The notes beneath the pieces are model-generated. The model saw only the letters and a list, made by a program, of their open reading frames with translations. It had not been told where the DNA came from and searched no databases. This document shows positions 1 to 5,799 of a stretch of 5,799 bases of DNA, piece after piece; the first letter of the stretch is position 1, and the number at the start of each line of letters is the position of its first letter. This DNA comes from Brevundimonas sp. (lineage in GTDB: Bacteria; Pseudomonadota; Alphaproteobacteria; Caulobacterales; Caulobacteraceae). The stretch spans positions 1 to 5,799 of the forward strand of contig JADGMZ010000083.1 of assembly GCA_015234495.1 (NCBI GenBank). The letters run 5' to 3'. The translations under genes and the position numbers were made by a program.

Positions 1-1
1 G

Positions 2-898
2 GACCGACGGGTGCAGCTGATCCTGCGGCGCATGGAGGGGCCGGACGACGGCGCCCCGCGCCTGATCGCCCAGATCTTCGACGCCACCGCCCAGTACGCC
101 CGTGAGCTGGAGCTGGAGTCGGCGCGGGCCGAGGCCGAGGCGCGTGAGGCCGGCAAGAGCCGCTTCCTCGCCAATATGAGCCATGAGCTGCGGACCCCGC
201 TGAACGCCGTGCTCGGCTTCTCGGACATCATGCGCCAGCGGCTGTTCGGACCGATGCCCGATCGCTACGGCGCCTATGTCGACAATATCCACGAGGCGGG
301 CGGCCATCTGCTCGATCTGATCAACGACGTGCTGGACGTCTCGAAGATCGAGGCGGAGCGCTATGTGCTGACGCTGGAGCGGTTCGACGCCCGCGAGCTG
401 GTCTCGGCCGCTGTCGCCCTGATCCGGGTCACGGCCGAGGACAAGGGCGTGCTTCTGACGGCGGTGCTGCCGCCCGAGCCGGTCGAGGTTTCGGCCGACA
501 AGCGGGCCGTCCGACAGATCGCCCTGAACCTGCTGTCCAACGCCGTGAAATTCACCCCGGCGGGGGGGACGGTCACGGCGTCCATTGAGGCTGTCGGACC
601 CTATCTTGAGATCGTGGTGGCCGACACCGGCGTCGGCATCGCCCCCGAGGACGTGCGCCGCCTCGGCCGCCCGTTCGAGCAGGCCGGCGCCATCGAGCAA
701 CGCCGCCAGGGGACCGGTCTGGGGCTGTCTCTGGTCCGTGCCTTCGCCGAGCTGCACGGGGGTCGGATGAGCATCGACAGCACCCTCGGCGAAGGCACGG
801 CCGTCACCGTGCGCCTGCCCGTGGCGCAGGTGGCGCGCGCCGCGGTGCCCGAGGGCGGGGCCGAGATCATTCCGCTGACGGTGGCGGGCGGAAAGTAG
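2..898 (+). CDS. divJ: Sensor histidine kinase, C-terminal part, DivJ-type (5' end outside window)
   Basis: Partial gene: the frame is open to the left edge, so a GTG at 11 is probably internal. Counting from that GTG, a helical linker (about 25-50) leads into a dimerisation/phosphoacceptor domain with the H-box HELRTPLN (His58). The ATP-binding domain follows: N-box around N173-N177, G1 DTGVGI (205-210), F-box PFEQ (221-224) and G2 GTGLGLS (234-240), then a tail of about 25 residues. All catalytic motifs look intact. The FGPMPDRYGAY and LINDVLDVSKIEAER stretches after the H-box resemble DivJ and its relative PleC. In Caulobacter, DivJ is a membrane-bound kinase of the stalked pole that phosphorylates DivK and so feeds into CckA-CtrA control. 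The N-terminal membrane/sensor region that would settle the identity is not visible. The gene converges on flhB with 18 nt between stop codons. Kinase call very sure; DivJ rather than PleC or another paralogue is likely, not certain. Confidence 0.8.
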   Translation, partial: DRRVQLILRRMEGPDDGAPRLIAQIFDATAQYARELELESARAEAEAREAGKSRFLANMSHELRTPLNAVLGFSDIMRQRLFGPMPDRYGAYVDNIHEAGGHLLDLINDVLDVSKIEAERYVLTLERFDARELVSAAVALIRVTAEDKGVLLTAVLPPEPVEVSADKRAVRQIALNLLSNAVKFTPAGGTVTASIEAVGPYLEIVVADTGVGIAPEDVRRLGRPFEQAGAIEQRRQGTGLGLSLVRAFAELHGGRMSIDSTLGEGTAVTVRLPVAQVARAAVPEGGAEIIPLTVAGGK

Positions 899-899
899 T

Positions 900-916
900 C
901 GGCGCCTGGCGCGCCG
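900..916. terminator. Small GC hairpin between convergent stop codons
   Basis: CGGCGC (900-905) and GCGCCG (911-916) form a perfect 6-bp stem with a 5-nt loop. It fills almost the whole gap between the divJ-like and flhB stop codons. Position suggests a shared bidirectional transcription end. There is no T-tract on either side, so it is not a standard intrinsic terminator, and such stems arise by chance in DNA this GC-rich. Confidence 0.25.
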
Positions 917-1993
917 TCAGCGCCCCTTCCGCTGCTGCATGACGAAGCCGATGACCTTGGCCGCCGCCTCGAAATGCTCGCGCGGGATGGTCTCATCGAC
1001 GTCGACGGCGGCGTAGAGGGCGCGGGCCAGCGGGACGTTCTCGACGATCGGCACGGAATGTTCGCGGGCCACCTCGCGGATGCGCAGGGCCACGGCGTCG
1101 ACGCCCTTGGCGACGCAGACGGGGGCGGGGTCGCCGTCGTTCGGCTCGTAACGCAGGGCTACCGAATAGTGGGTCGGGTTGGTGATGACGACGGTGGCCT
1201 TGGGCACGTTCTGCATCATCCGCTGGCGGCTCCGCTGCGCCCGGATCTGCTTCAGCTTGGCCTTCACATGCGGATCGCCCTCGGACTGCTTGTAGTCCTC
1301 CTTGAGCTCTTCCTTGGACATCTTCATCCGCTCGGCGAAGCGGTGGCGTTGCCAAAGGTAGTCCGCGCCGGCCGTGAGGCCGAGGAAGACCAGGGCCGAG
1401 ACCATCAGGGCGATGGCCAGGTCGCGGGCCATCGGCAGGATCATGGACGGCGGCATGGCGGCCATGTTCTCGAACTCACGCAAATGCGGCTTCAGCACCA
1501 TCCAGCAGATGACGCCGACCGCCACGAGCTTGAGCAGGGTCTTGACGAACTGGACCATGCCATCCGGTCCGAAGATGCGCTTGAAGCCCTTGAGCGGACT
1601 GAGCTTGGACCAGTCCGGCTTGATCTTCTCGCCGGTGAAGATCAGGCCGGACTGGGCCAGGTTGCCGCCGGCGCCGCCGAGGATGGTGGCGAACATCACC
1701 GCGCCGAGGAACGGTGCGACGGTCCAGACGGCCTGGGCTCCGATCTCGACCCCCGCGCCCGCGTCGAGGCCGCCCATCATGGCGTGCGGCCTTGCGATGA
1801 AGGGCAGCAATTGTTCGGCCATGGAGGTCGCGAACCAGCCGCCGGCCATCAGCACCACGGCGGCCGCGCCCATCAGCGACAGGGCCGAGGCGACATCCGG
1901 CGACTTGGCGACATCGCCCTTCTTTCGCGCGTCCGCGAGCTTTCGCGGGGTGGCCTCTTCTGTCTTCGACTCGGGATCGGGCGCGTCAGCCAC
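917..1993 (-). CDS. flhB: Flagellar type III export switch protein FlhB
   Basis: FlhB is the membrane component of the flagellar type III export gate that switches substrate class from rod/hook to filament proteins. From the GTG at 1993 the protein has 358 residues, a normal family length. It opens with the conserved SKTEEATPRKL stretch. Four hydrophobic segments follow, at about 36-56, 88-111, 153-171 and 189-211. Then comes a charged linker (MSKEELKEDYKQSEGDP) and the cytoplasmic domain with the self-cleavage motif NPTH (272-275), which in the family is cut between N and P. I chose GTG 1993 because GGAGGGG (1997-2003) lies just upstream and the conserved N-terminus starts there. An in-frame ATG at 2014 would add seven residues but has no visible ribosome site. 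The start lies inside the end of fliR (8-nt overlap), so the two are probably translationally coupled. It is the last gene of the fliQ-fliR-flhB operon. Confidence 0.96.
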   Translation of the reverse strand: MADAPDPESKTEEATPRKLADARKKGDVAKSPDVASALSLMGAAAVVLMAGGWFATSMAEQLLPFIARPHAMMGGLDAGAGVEIGAQAVWTVAPFLGAVMFATILGGAGGNLAQSGLIFTGEKIKPDWSKLSPLKGFKRIFGPDGMVQFVKTLLKLVAVGVICWMVLKPHLREFENMAAMPPSMILPMARDLAIALMVSALVFLGLTAGADYLWQRHRFAERMKMSKEELKEDYKQSEGDPHVKAKLKQIRAQRSRQRMMQNVPKATVVITNPTHYSVALRYEPNDGDPAPVCVAKGVDAVALRIREVAREHSVPIVENVPLARALYAAVDVDETIPREHFEAAAKVIGFVMQQRKGR

Positions 1994-2756
1994 CGGCCCC
2001 TCCGACGAAAACATTGGCCAGGGCGCGGTAGCGGTCGATGAAGACCGTTCCCAGCACGCCGAGGCTCAGGGCGAACACCGACAGGCCCAGGATGATGCTG
2101 AGCGGGGCGGCGGCGAAATAGACCTGGAAGGCGGGCATGACCCGCCCGACCAGGCCCGAGGCGAGATTGAAGATGATGGCGAAGACCAGCACCGGCGCCG
2201 CCAGCTGCACGCCCAAGGTGAAGGCGTCGGCCAGGGTCCGCATCGCCATGCTGACGAAGTCCCCGGCGACCAGCGGCCTCACCGGCGCGATCAGTTCGTA
2301 GGAGCCGACCAGGCCGGCGATGAACAGGTGGTGGGTGTTGGTGGCGAAGATGAGGGTGGTTCCCAGCAGCATCAGAAACGCCGACAGGGTGCTGCCCGGC
2401 GAGGCCTGCATGGGATTGGCGGTCTGGGCGAAGGCGAGGGTCGACTGCAGGGCGACGACCTCGCCGGCCGTCGACAGGGCGGTCAGGAACAGGCGCAGCA
2501 GGGCGCCTATGGCAAGGCCGACCAGCACCTCGCGGATGATCCACCCGGCCATGCCTCCCAGCGTCTCCGGAAGGGCGGGCAGGTTGCCGGCGACCAACGG
2601 CCAGAGGGCCAGCGACACGACCAGCGCCAGCGACAGGCGGATGCGCGGCGGCACATAGCTCTCGCCCACGCCGGGCAGCATCATCAGCACGGCGCCGATG
2701 CGCCCGAAGATCAGGGCGCCCTGCCAGACCTGGTCGGCGGTGGCGTAGGGTTCCAC
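1986..2756 (-). CDS. fliR: Flagellar type III export gate protein FliR
   Basis: FliR is an integral membrane protein that assembles with FliP and FliQ into the export gate at the centre of the flagellar basal body. The product has 256 residues, the usual length, and is almost entirely hydrophobic, with segments near 11-30, 40-57, 68-95, 122-148, 175-200 and 213-240. Family-typical stretches are visible: NPMQASPGSTLSAFL (114-128), and GRVMPAFQVYF followed by APLSIILGLSVF near the C-terminus. The start is a GTG at 2756, four nt after the fliQ stop. The ribosome site is weak, so coupling to fliQ translation is likely. The 3' end overlaps flhB. No truncation or frameshift is visible. Confidence 0.96.
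   Translation of the reverse strand: MEPYATADQVWQGALIFGRIGAVLMMLPGVGESYVPPRIRLSLALVVSLALWPLVAGNLPALPETLGGMAGWIIREVLVGLAIGALLRLFLTALSTAGEVVALQSTLAFAQTANPMQASPGSTLSAFLMLLGTTLIFATNTHHLFIAGLVGSYELIAPVRPLVAGDFVSMAMRTLADAFTLGVQLAAPVLVFAIIFNLASGLVGRVMPAFQVYFAAAPLSIILGLSVFALSLGVLGTVFIDRYRALANVFVGGAGG
1997..2003 (-). promoter_or_regulatory. Shine-Dalgarno site that decides the flhB start
   Basis: The message reads GGAGGGG inside the last codons of fliR, and its GGAGG core ends 5 nt before the GTG at 1993. No comparable site precedes the upstream in-frame ATG at 2014. This supports the shorter FlhB and an 8-nt overlap with fliR. Confidence 0.7.
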
Positions 2757-2760
2757 CCGG

Positions 2761-3024
2761 CTACATGCCGGCGATTCGAGCGGCGATACTCTGCATGAAA
2801 CCGCCCAGCATGGCCCCCATCAGCGGCAGGAACAGCAGCAGCGACACGAAGATGGCGATGATCTTGGGCGCGTAGATCAGGGTCTGTTCCTGAATCTGGG
2901 TCAGGGCCTGGAACAGGCCGATGACCACGCCGACGACCAGGCCGACCATCAGGATCGGCGCAGCCAGCTGGATGGTCAGCCACAGGGCGTCCCGGCCCAC
3001 ATCCATAACTTCCGCGCCGTTCAT
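2761..3024 (-). CDS. fliQ: Flagellar type III export gate protein FliQ
   Basis: FliQ is a small export-gate subunit that packs around the FliP/FliR core. The 87-residue product matches the family length. It has two membrane helices (about 15-37 and 55-77) joined by the conserved loop QALTQIQEQTLIYAPK (39-54), which is diagnostic for FliQ and its type III secretion relatives. The nearby fliR and flhB, and the absence of any injectisome gene, point to the flagellar version. It is the first gene of the operon and lies about 64 bp from a CtrA-type box. The ATG at 3024 has only a weak purine stretch (GTGGA) directly before it and overlaps the stop of a seven-codon reading frame upstream. A second in-frame ATG at 3006 is possible but less likely. 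Confidence 0.96.
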   Translation of the reverse strand: MNGAEVMDVGRDALWLTIQLAAPILMVGLVVGVVIGLFQALTQIQEQTLIYAPKIIAIFVSLLLFLPLMGAMLGGFMQSIAARIAGM

Positions 3025-3044
3025 TCCACGCCCCAGGCACTCAT
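3021..3044 (-). other. Possible seven-codon leader reading frame before fliQ
   Basis: An ATG at 3042-3044 opens a frame coding MSAWGVE. Its TGA overlaps the fliQ start as ATGA. If the message begins near 3050-3058, as the CtrA box position implies, this frame lies at the very 5' end of the transcript. It could feed ribosomes into fliQ, whose own ribosome site is weak. Chance occurrence is quite possible. Confidence 0.25.
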
Positions 3045-3064
3045 GACCCCGCGGGGCCGCACTG

Positions 3065-3077
3065 GGCAGAAACTGCC
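3065..3077. repeat. Inverted repeat within the fliQ core promoter
   Basis: GGCAG-AAA-CTGCC is a perfect 5-bp inverted repeat with a 3-nt centre. It lies between the CtrA box and the likely fliQ transcription start, roughly where the -10 to -20 region would be. It could be an operator half-site pair, but it is short and no known regulator consensus is recognised. Confidence 0.3.
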
Positions 3078-3087
3078 GGGAGTGTGG

Positions 3088-3102
3088 TTAACGCGGCGTT
3101 AG
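3088..3102 (-). promoter_or_regulatory. CtrA-binding box for the fliQRflhB operon
   Basis: On the minus strand the sequence reads CTAA-N7-TTAAC (the trailing C at 3087). This matches the Caulobacter CtrA consensus TTAA-N7-TTAAC at all but the first base. If the TTAAC half overlaps the -35 element, as in known CtrA-activated promoters, transcription would start near 3050-3058, about 30 nt before fliQ. In Caulobacter, fliQ is a known CtrA-activated early flagellar operon, so position and gene agree. The near-symmetric box also lies about 50 bp upstream of folE on the other strand, so an effect on folE cannot be excluded. Confidence 0.8.
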
Positions 3103-3126
3103 CGACACGAGGCTGGATCAAGGCCC

Positions 3127-3148
3127 CGCCCGCAGCGTAAAGCGGGCG
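3127..3148 (+). promoter_or_regulatory. Hairpin abutting the folE start codon
   Basis: CGCCCGC (3127-3133) pairs with GCGGGCG (3142-3148) across an 8-nt loop, one base before the folE ATG at 3150. The right arm is the only ribosome-site-like stretch there, so folding in the mRNA would hide it. No riboswitch class is recognised. This may be a local translation brake or chance pairing in GC-rich DNA. Confidence 0.3.
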
Positions 3149-3149
3149 C

Positions 3150-3725
3150 ATGACCCAGCCCACCGTCTCCCAGTCCGAAGCCGAAGCCGCCGTCCGCACG
3201 CTGATCCGCTGGGCGGGCGATGATCCGGACCGCGAGGGCGTGCTGGACACGCCGGCGCGGGTGGCGCGCAGCTACCGCGAACTGTTCGCCGGCTACGACG
3301 TGGATCCCAGGGCGTATCTGGAACGGACGTTCGAGGAGGTCGGGGGCTATGACGAGCTGATCGTCCTAAAGGACGTCCGCTTCGTCAGCTTCTGCGAGCA
3401 CCATATGCTGCCGGTGGTCGGTCGCGCCCATGTCGGCTACCTGCCGACCGACCGGGTGGTCGGCATCTCCAAGCTGGCCCGGGTGGTGCACGGCTTCGCG
3501 CGGCGGCTGCAGATCCAGGAGAAGATGACCTCCGAGATCGCCGTCGCCATCCAGGAGGTGCTGCGGCCGCAGGGCGTCGGCGTCGTGGTCGAGGCGGAAC
3601 ACAGCTGCATGACCCTGCGCGGGGTCAACACCGCCGGCTCGAGCCTGACCACCAGCCACCTCAGCGGGGTCATCCGCGACGACGCCCGGACGCGCGAGGA
3701 ATTCCTGCGGCTGGTGCGCGGCTAG
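3150..3725 (+). CDS. folE: GTP cyclohydrolase I (FolE, type IA)
   Basis: FolE converts GTP to 7,8-dihydroneopterin triphosphate in the cytoplasm, the first committed step of tetrahydrofolate synthesis. It works as a zinc-dependent decamer. The 191-residue product spans the full family. It starts with the helical [16 protein letters not shown] region (27-42). The zinc-site motif SFCEHHMLP follows, with C82 and H85 as ligands and H84 as the likely catalytic histidine. Next come [20 protein letters not shown] (105-124) and [11 protein letters not shown], giving the third ligand C153 and active-site H151. Having all three ligands marks it as the zinc-dependent IA form. The ATG at 3150 fits the family start. 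The gene is divergent from fliQ across 125 bp and convergent with the DUF5985-like gene, with which it shares a CTAG at the stop codons. Confidence 0.97.
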   Translation: MTQPTVSQSEAEAAVRTLIRWAGDDPDREGVLDTPARVARSYRELFAGYDVDPRAYLERTFEEVGGYDELIVLKDVRFVSFCEHHMLPVVGRAHVGYLPTDRVVGISKLARVVHGFARRLQIQEKMTSEIAVAIQEVLRPQGVGVVVEAEHSCMTLRGVNTAGSSLTTSHLSGVIRDDARTREEFLRLVRG

Positions 3726-3985
3726 GTCCGGCGCCGGCTCTTGCCGATGATGGCCACGATGATGATCAGGAAGGCCAGCAGGCGGAGCAGGTAAAACGGG
3801 CTCTGCTCCTCTCGAGGCACCTCGAGGAAGATGGTCAGCAGCGGCGTGGCCGCGAATAGCAGGAAGGCGGCGGCGAAGGCGAGGAACAGCGAGTCGGCGG
3901 TGCGGCGCCAGAACTTGAGGAAGAAGACCGCGGCGATCGCGTAGCCCATGATGATGGCGCCGCCGGTCACTAGCGTGAAGGTCAC
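3722..3985 (-). CDS. DUF5985-like small membrane protein (second paralogue)
   Basis: An 87-residue integral membrane protein of unknown function. Three hydrophobic helices are visible (about 5-23, 32-54, 65-82). A basic KFWRRTAD loop (24-31) follows the first helix, an acidic E55 plus VPREEQ loop follows the second, and the tail GKSRRRT is basic. The pattern recalls DUF5985, assigned from memory. It resembles the preceding gene in helix number, in the WRR loop and in the acid after helix two, so the pair looks like an old tandem duplication. The start is a GTG at 3985 that overlaps the previous stop as GTGA and has GGGAGG (3993-3998) seven nt upstream. An open frame continues much further upstream, but that part is antisense-like noise under better genes. 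The stop TAG overlaps the folE TAG. Confidence 0.85.
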   Translation of the reverse strand: MTFTLVTGGAIIMGYAIAAVFFLKFWRRTADSLFLAFAAAFLLFAATPLLTIFLEVPREEQSPFYLLRLLAFLIIIVAIIGKSRRRT

Positions 3986-4251
3986 CGGTCCACCTCCCAG
4001 ATGAAGCCGTAGATCAGCACGCCGACCGCCGCCAGCGAGGTCAGCTGACGGGCCAGCGACAGATCCGCCGCCGCCAGCACCACCATGTCGAGCACCACCA
4101 GCAGGTTGTTGACCGCCAGCAGCGAGAAACAGACTGCGCTCCACAGCAGCAGCGGCTGCCCTGAGCGCCTCCACGACCGGACGAGCAGACCCGCGCACAG
4201 GGCGCTTGTCAGCAGGCACAGGCCGTAGACGGCCCCTGGTCCCCAGCCCAT
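3982..4251 (-). CDS. DUF5985 family small membrane protein (first paralogue)
   Basis: An 89-residue membrane protein of unknown function resembling DUF5985. It has three predicted helices (about 7-24, 33-54, 70-85). An arginine-rich RSWRRSG loop lies between helices one and two, and the conserved-looking stretch LLLWSAVCFSLLAVNNLLVVLD (34-55) ends in an acid. After helix three it ends in [10 protein letters not shown] used the ATG at 4251, which overlaps the upstream stop as TGATG. A GTG one codon earlier (4254) sits at a better 9-nt distance from GGAGG (4264-4268), so the true start may be that one. Its downstream overlap with the paralogue suggests the two are made together, perhaps as partners in one complex. 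There is no signal peptide apart from the first helix and no catalytic motif. Confidence 0.88.
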   Translation of the reverse strand: MGWGPGAVYGLCLLTSALCAGLLVRSWRRSGQPLLLWSAVCFSLLAVNNLLVVLDMVVLAAADLSLARQLTSLAAVGVLIYGFIWEVDR

Positions 4252-4643
4252 CACGACTTCCACCCTCCAAAACGGAACGAGTCCGCGAACCCCTTGAGCG
4301 GATCGGGCCGCCGCCGCGCGATGGTGTTGACCACGGCCACCGGCCGCTCACGGTAGGCGGCTTCAAGACCGTCGCATAGCGCGCCCAGCGTCGGCGAGGC
4401 GGGGGCGTAGCGGAAGCTGTCCTCCTCGCCGAGGACCAGACCCGCGCGCTCGAGGCCGCCCAGGCAATCATTGACCAGGGTGGTGTTGGCGCGGAGTTCG
4501 GCGACCAGCCGATCGACCGGCCACCGGCGTTCGCGGTCGCTGCGCAGCAGAAGCAGCGTCTCAAGTGCCCACACCGACGGAACGGCGCTCTCGATAAACG
4601 CCGAGAGGTCGGGGTTCAGCGGATCCGACGAAGGCGTCTTCAC
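4251..4643 (-). CDS. Small winged-helix-like protein, first gene of DUF5985 operon
   Basis: A 130-residue soluble protein. I recognise no named family with certainty. After AFIESAVPSVWALETLLLL (15-33), residues about 41-80 read like a winged helix: PVDRLVAELRAN, then TTLVNDCLGGLERAGLV as a possible recognition helix, then the wing-like LGEEDSFRYAP. The C-terminal part (PTLGALCDGLEAAYRERPVAVVNTI, then FADSFRFGG) looks helical and may mediate dimerisation or partner binding. The likely role is DNA binding or protein contact in control of the two membrane proteins behind it, or as an adaptor to them. That is inference. The GTG at 4643 is the only in-frame start before an upstream stop at 4701-4703. 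No clear ribosome site precedes it. The stop overlaps the next gene (TGATG). Confidence 0.85.
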   Translation of the reverse strand: MKTPSSDPLNPDLSAFIESAVPSVWALETLLLLRSDRERRWPVDRLVAELRANTTLVNDCLGGLERAGLVLGEEDSFRYAPASPTLGALCDGLEAAYRERPVAVVNTIARRRPDPLKGFADSFRFGGWKS

Positions 4644-4675
4644 GCCGAGGTGGCGGGGTTGGGCCGGGACGACAT
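4640..4675 (-). other. Possible 11-codon leader reading frame before the winged-helix gene
   Basis: An ATG at 4673-4675 opens MSSRPNPATSA. Its stop overlaps the GTG of the winged-helix gene as GTGA. AGGG lies about nine nt upstream of this ATG, while the GTG itself lacks a ribosome site. Coupled translation through this short frame is therefore plausible, but nothing else supports it. Confidence 0.22.
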
Positions 4676-4735
4676 GGCGCCGGACCCTAGCGCCTGAGAG
4701 TCAAATGGCAACGCAAGAGATTTCGGCCGTTCTGG

Positions 4736-4760
4736 GGAACCAAGCGAGGCGTTTCCGGTT
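4736..4760 (+). promoter_or_regulatory. Candidate EcfG/SigT-like promoter for the HAMP-repeat gene
   Basis: GGAAC (4736-4740), a 16-nt spacer and GGTT (4757-4760) approach the alphaproteobacterial general-stress promoter, GGAAC-N16/17-CGTT, with one mismatch in the -10 element. A start near 4767 would leave a leader of about 140 nt before the HAMP-repeat gene. This is a weak prediction from motif alone. Confidence 0.3.
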
Positions 4761-4775
4761 TTTCGCAGTTGGTTC
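4737..4775. repeat. Imperfect 11-bp hairpin in the divergent promoter region
   Basis: GAACCAA (4737-4743) pairs with TTGGTTC (4769-4775). Directly inside it, GCGA (4744-4747) pairs with TCGC (4763-4766). Only a 2-nt bulge interrupts the stem, and the loop is about 15 nt. No T-tract follows on either strand, so it is unlikely to be a terminator. It overlaps the candidate stress promoter and may be an operator, an mRNA leader structure or chance. Confidence 0.4.
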
Positions 4776-4906
4776 GGGGGAAGCAGCGCCATGCGATGAC
4801 GGGAGCCTCAGGAAGGGTCGACACCGGTCCGGCCGTCCCGCTCGCGTCATCCTGCGGTCCTGCGCCTCCGGCTGAGGGTTCCCCGTCCCGCTCCGAAGGT
4901 CCAAGC

Positions 4907-5799
<893 letters not shown>

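Larger units (their letters stand above)
4644..4906. other. Divergent intergenic region of about 260 bp
   Basis: This stretch between the winged-helix gene (leftward) and the HAMP-repeat gene (rightward) holds no convincing gene beyond a possible short leader frame. It is locally less GC-rich around 4700-4770, as expected for promoters. It contains a long imperfect hairpin (4737-4775), a possible stress-sigma promoter (4736-4760), and the 11-bp direct repeat CCGTCCCGCTC at 4833-4843 and 4883-4893. No CtrA box (TTAA-N7-TTAA) was seen. Confidence 0.6.

Noticed and set aside
974..2041. Long rightward open frame across flhB
   Set aside because: It lies antisense to the clear FlhB coding sequence. 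Its product is rich in G, H, D and R without domains, as expected for a shadow frame in GC-rich DNA.
1374..2798. Very long rightward open frame (474 codons) across flhB and fliR
   Set aside because: Antisense to two recognisable genes, with a low-complexity Q/G/E/D/H-rich second half and no domain. GC-rich codon structure explains its openness.
3047..3056. CCCCGCGGGG palindrome upstream of fliQ
   Set aside because: Only 10 bp with no loop, made of G and C alone, and common by chance at this base composition. No known regulator matched.
3728..3737. CCGGCGCCGG palindrome after the folE stop as a terminator
   Set aside because: It has no loop and no T-tract, and it lies inside the coding end of the opposing membrane-protein gene.
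3986..4564. Upstream extension of the second DUF5985-like gene to a 280-codon frame
   Set aside because: This portion overlaps the first DUF5985 gene and the winged-helix gene in another frame and is low-complexity R/A/G/S sequence. The GTG at 3985 with a strong GGGAGG site is the better start.
4729..4740. GTTC-N4-GAAC as a LexA operator
   Set aside because: The alphaproteobacterial LexA box is a direct repeat (GTTC-N7-GTTC), and the Gram-positive type has GAAC-N4-GTTC. Orientation and spacing here fit neither.

Overview
The window looks like chromosome of a high-GC alphaproteobacterium, most likely from the Caulobacterales (Caulobacter/Brevundimonas-like). The reasons are a DivJ/PleC-type kinase end, a fliQ-fliR-flhB operon preceded by a near-consensus CtrA box, and uniformly GC-rich third codon positions. 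I see no tRNA, rRNA, insertion sequence, CRISPR array or sign of recent transfer.

Left part (1-3024): the C-terminal catalytic half of a sensor histidine kinase, probably DivJ, reads rightwards off the left edge. It meets the flagellar export genes tail to tail. These read leftwards in the order fliQ, fliR, flhB, packed with a 4-nt gap and then a short overlap, and encode membrane parts of the flagellar type III export gate. Their likely promoter lies at about 3050-3105, where a CtrA-type box sits at the right distance for CtrA activation. DivJ acts upstream of CtrA in Caulobacter, so an upstream regulator and a likely downstream target lie side by side.

Middle (3025-3985): a 125-bp divergent region separates fliQ from folE (GTP cyclohydrolase I, first step of tetrahydrofolate synthesis). 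folE ends in a CTAG shared with the stop codon of the gene coming the other way.

Right part (3722-5799): a tight leftward three-gene operon encodes a small winged-helix-like protein and then two paralogous three-helix membrane proteins of DUF5985 type. Its genes overlap (TGATG, GTGA). A 263-bp intergenic region then leads to a divergent rightward gene that runs off the right edge. This is the start of a soluble protein of tandem HAMP repeats (about 92 residues each), as seen at the front of large hybrid histidine kinases. It has no stop in the window. The kinase start plus the DUF5985/winged-helix operon is the least described part of the window and may be a functional module. That link is inferred only from divergent adjacency.
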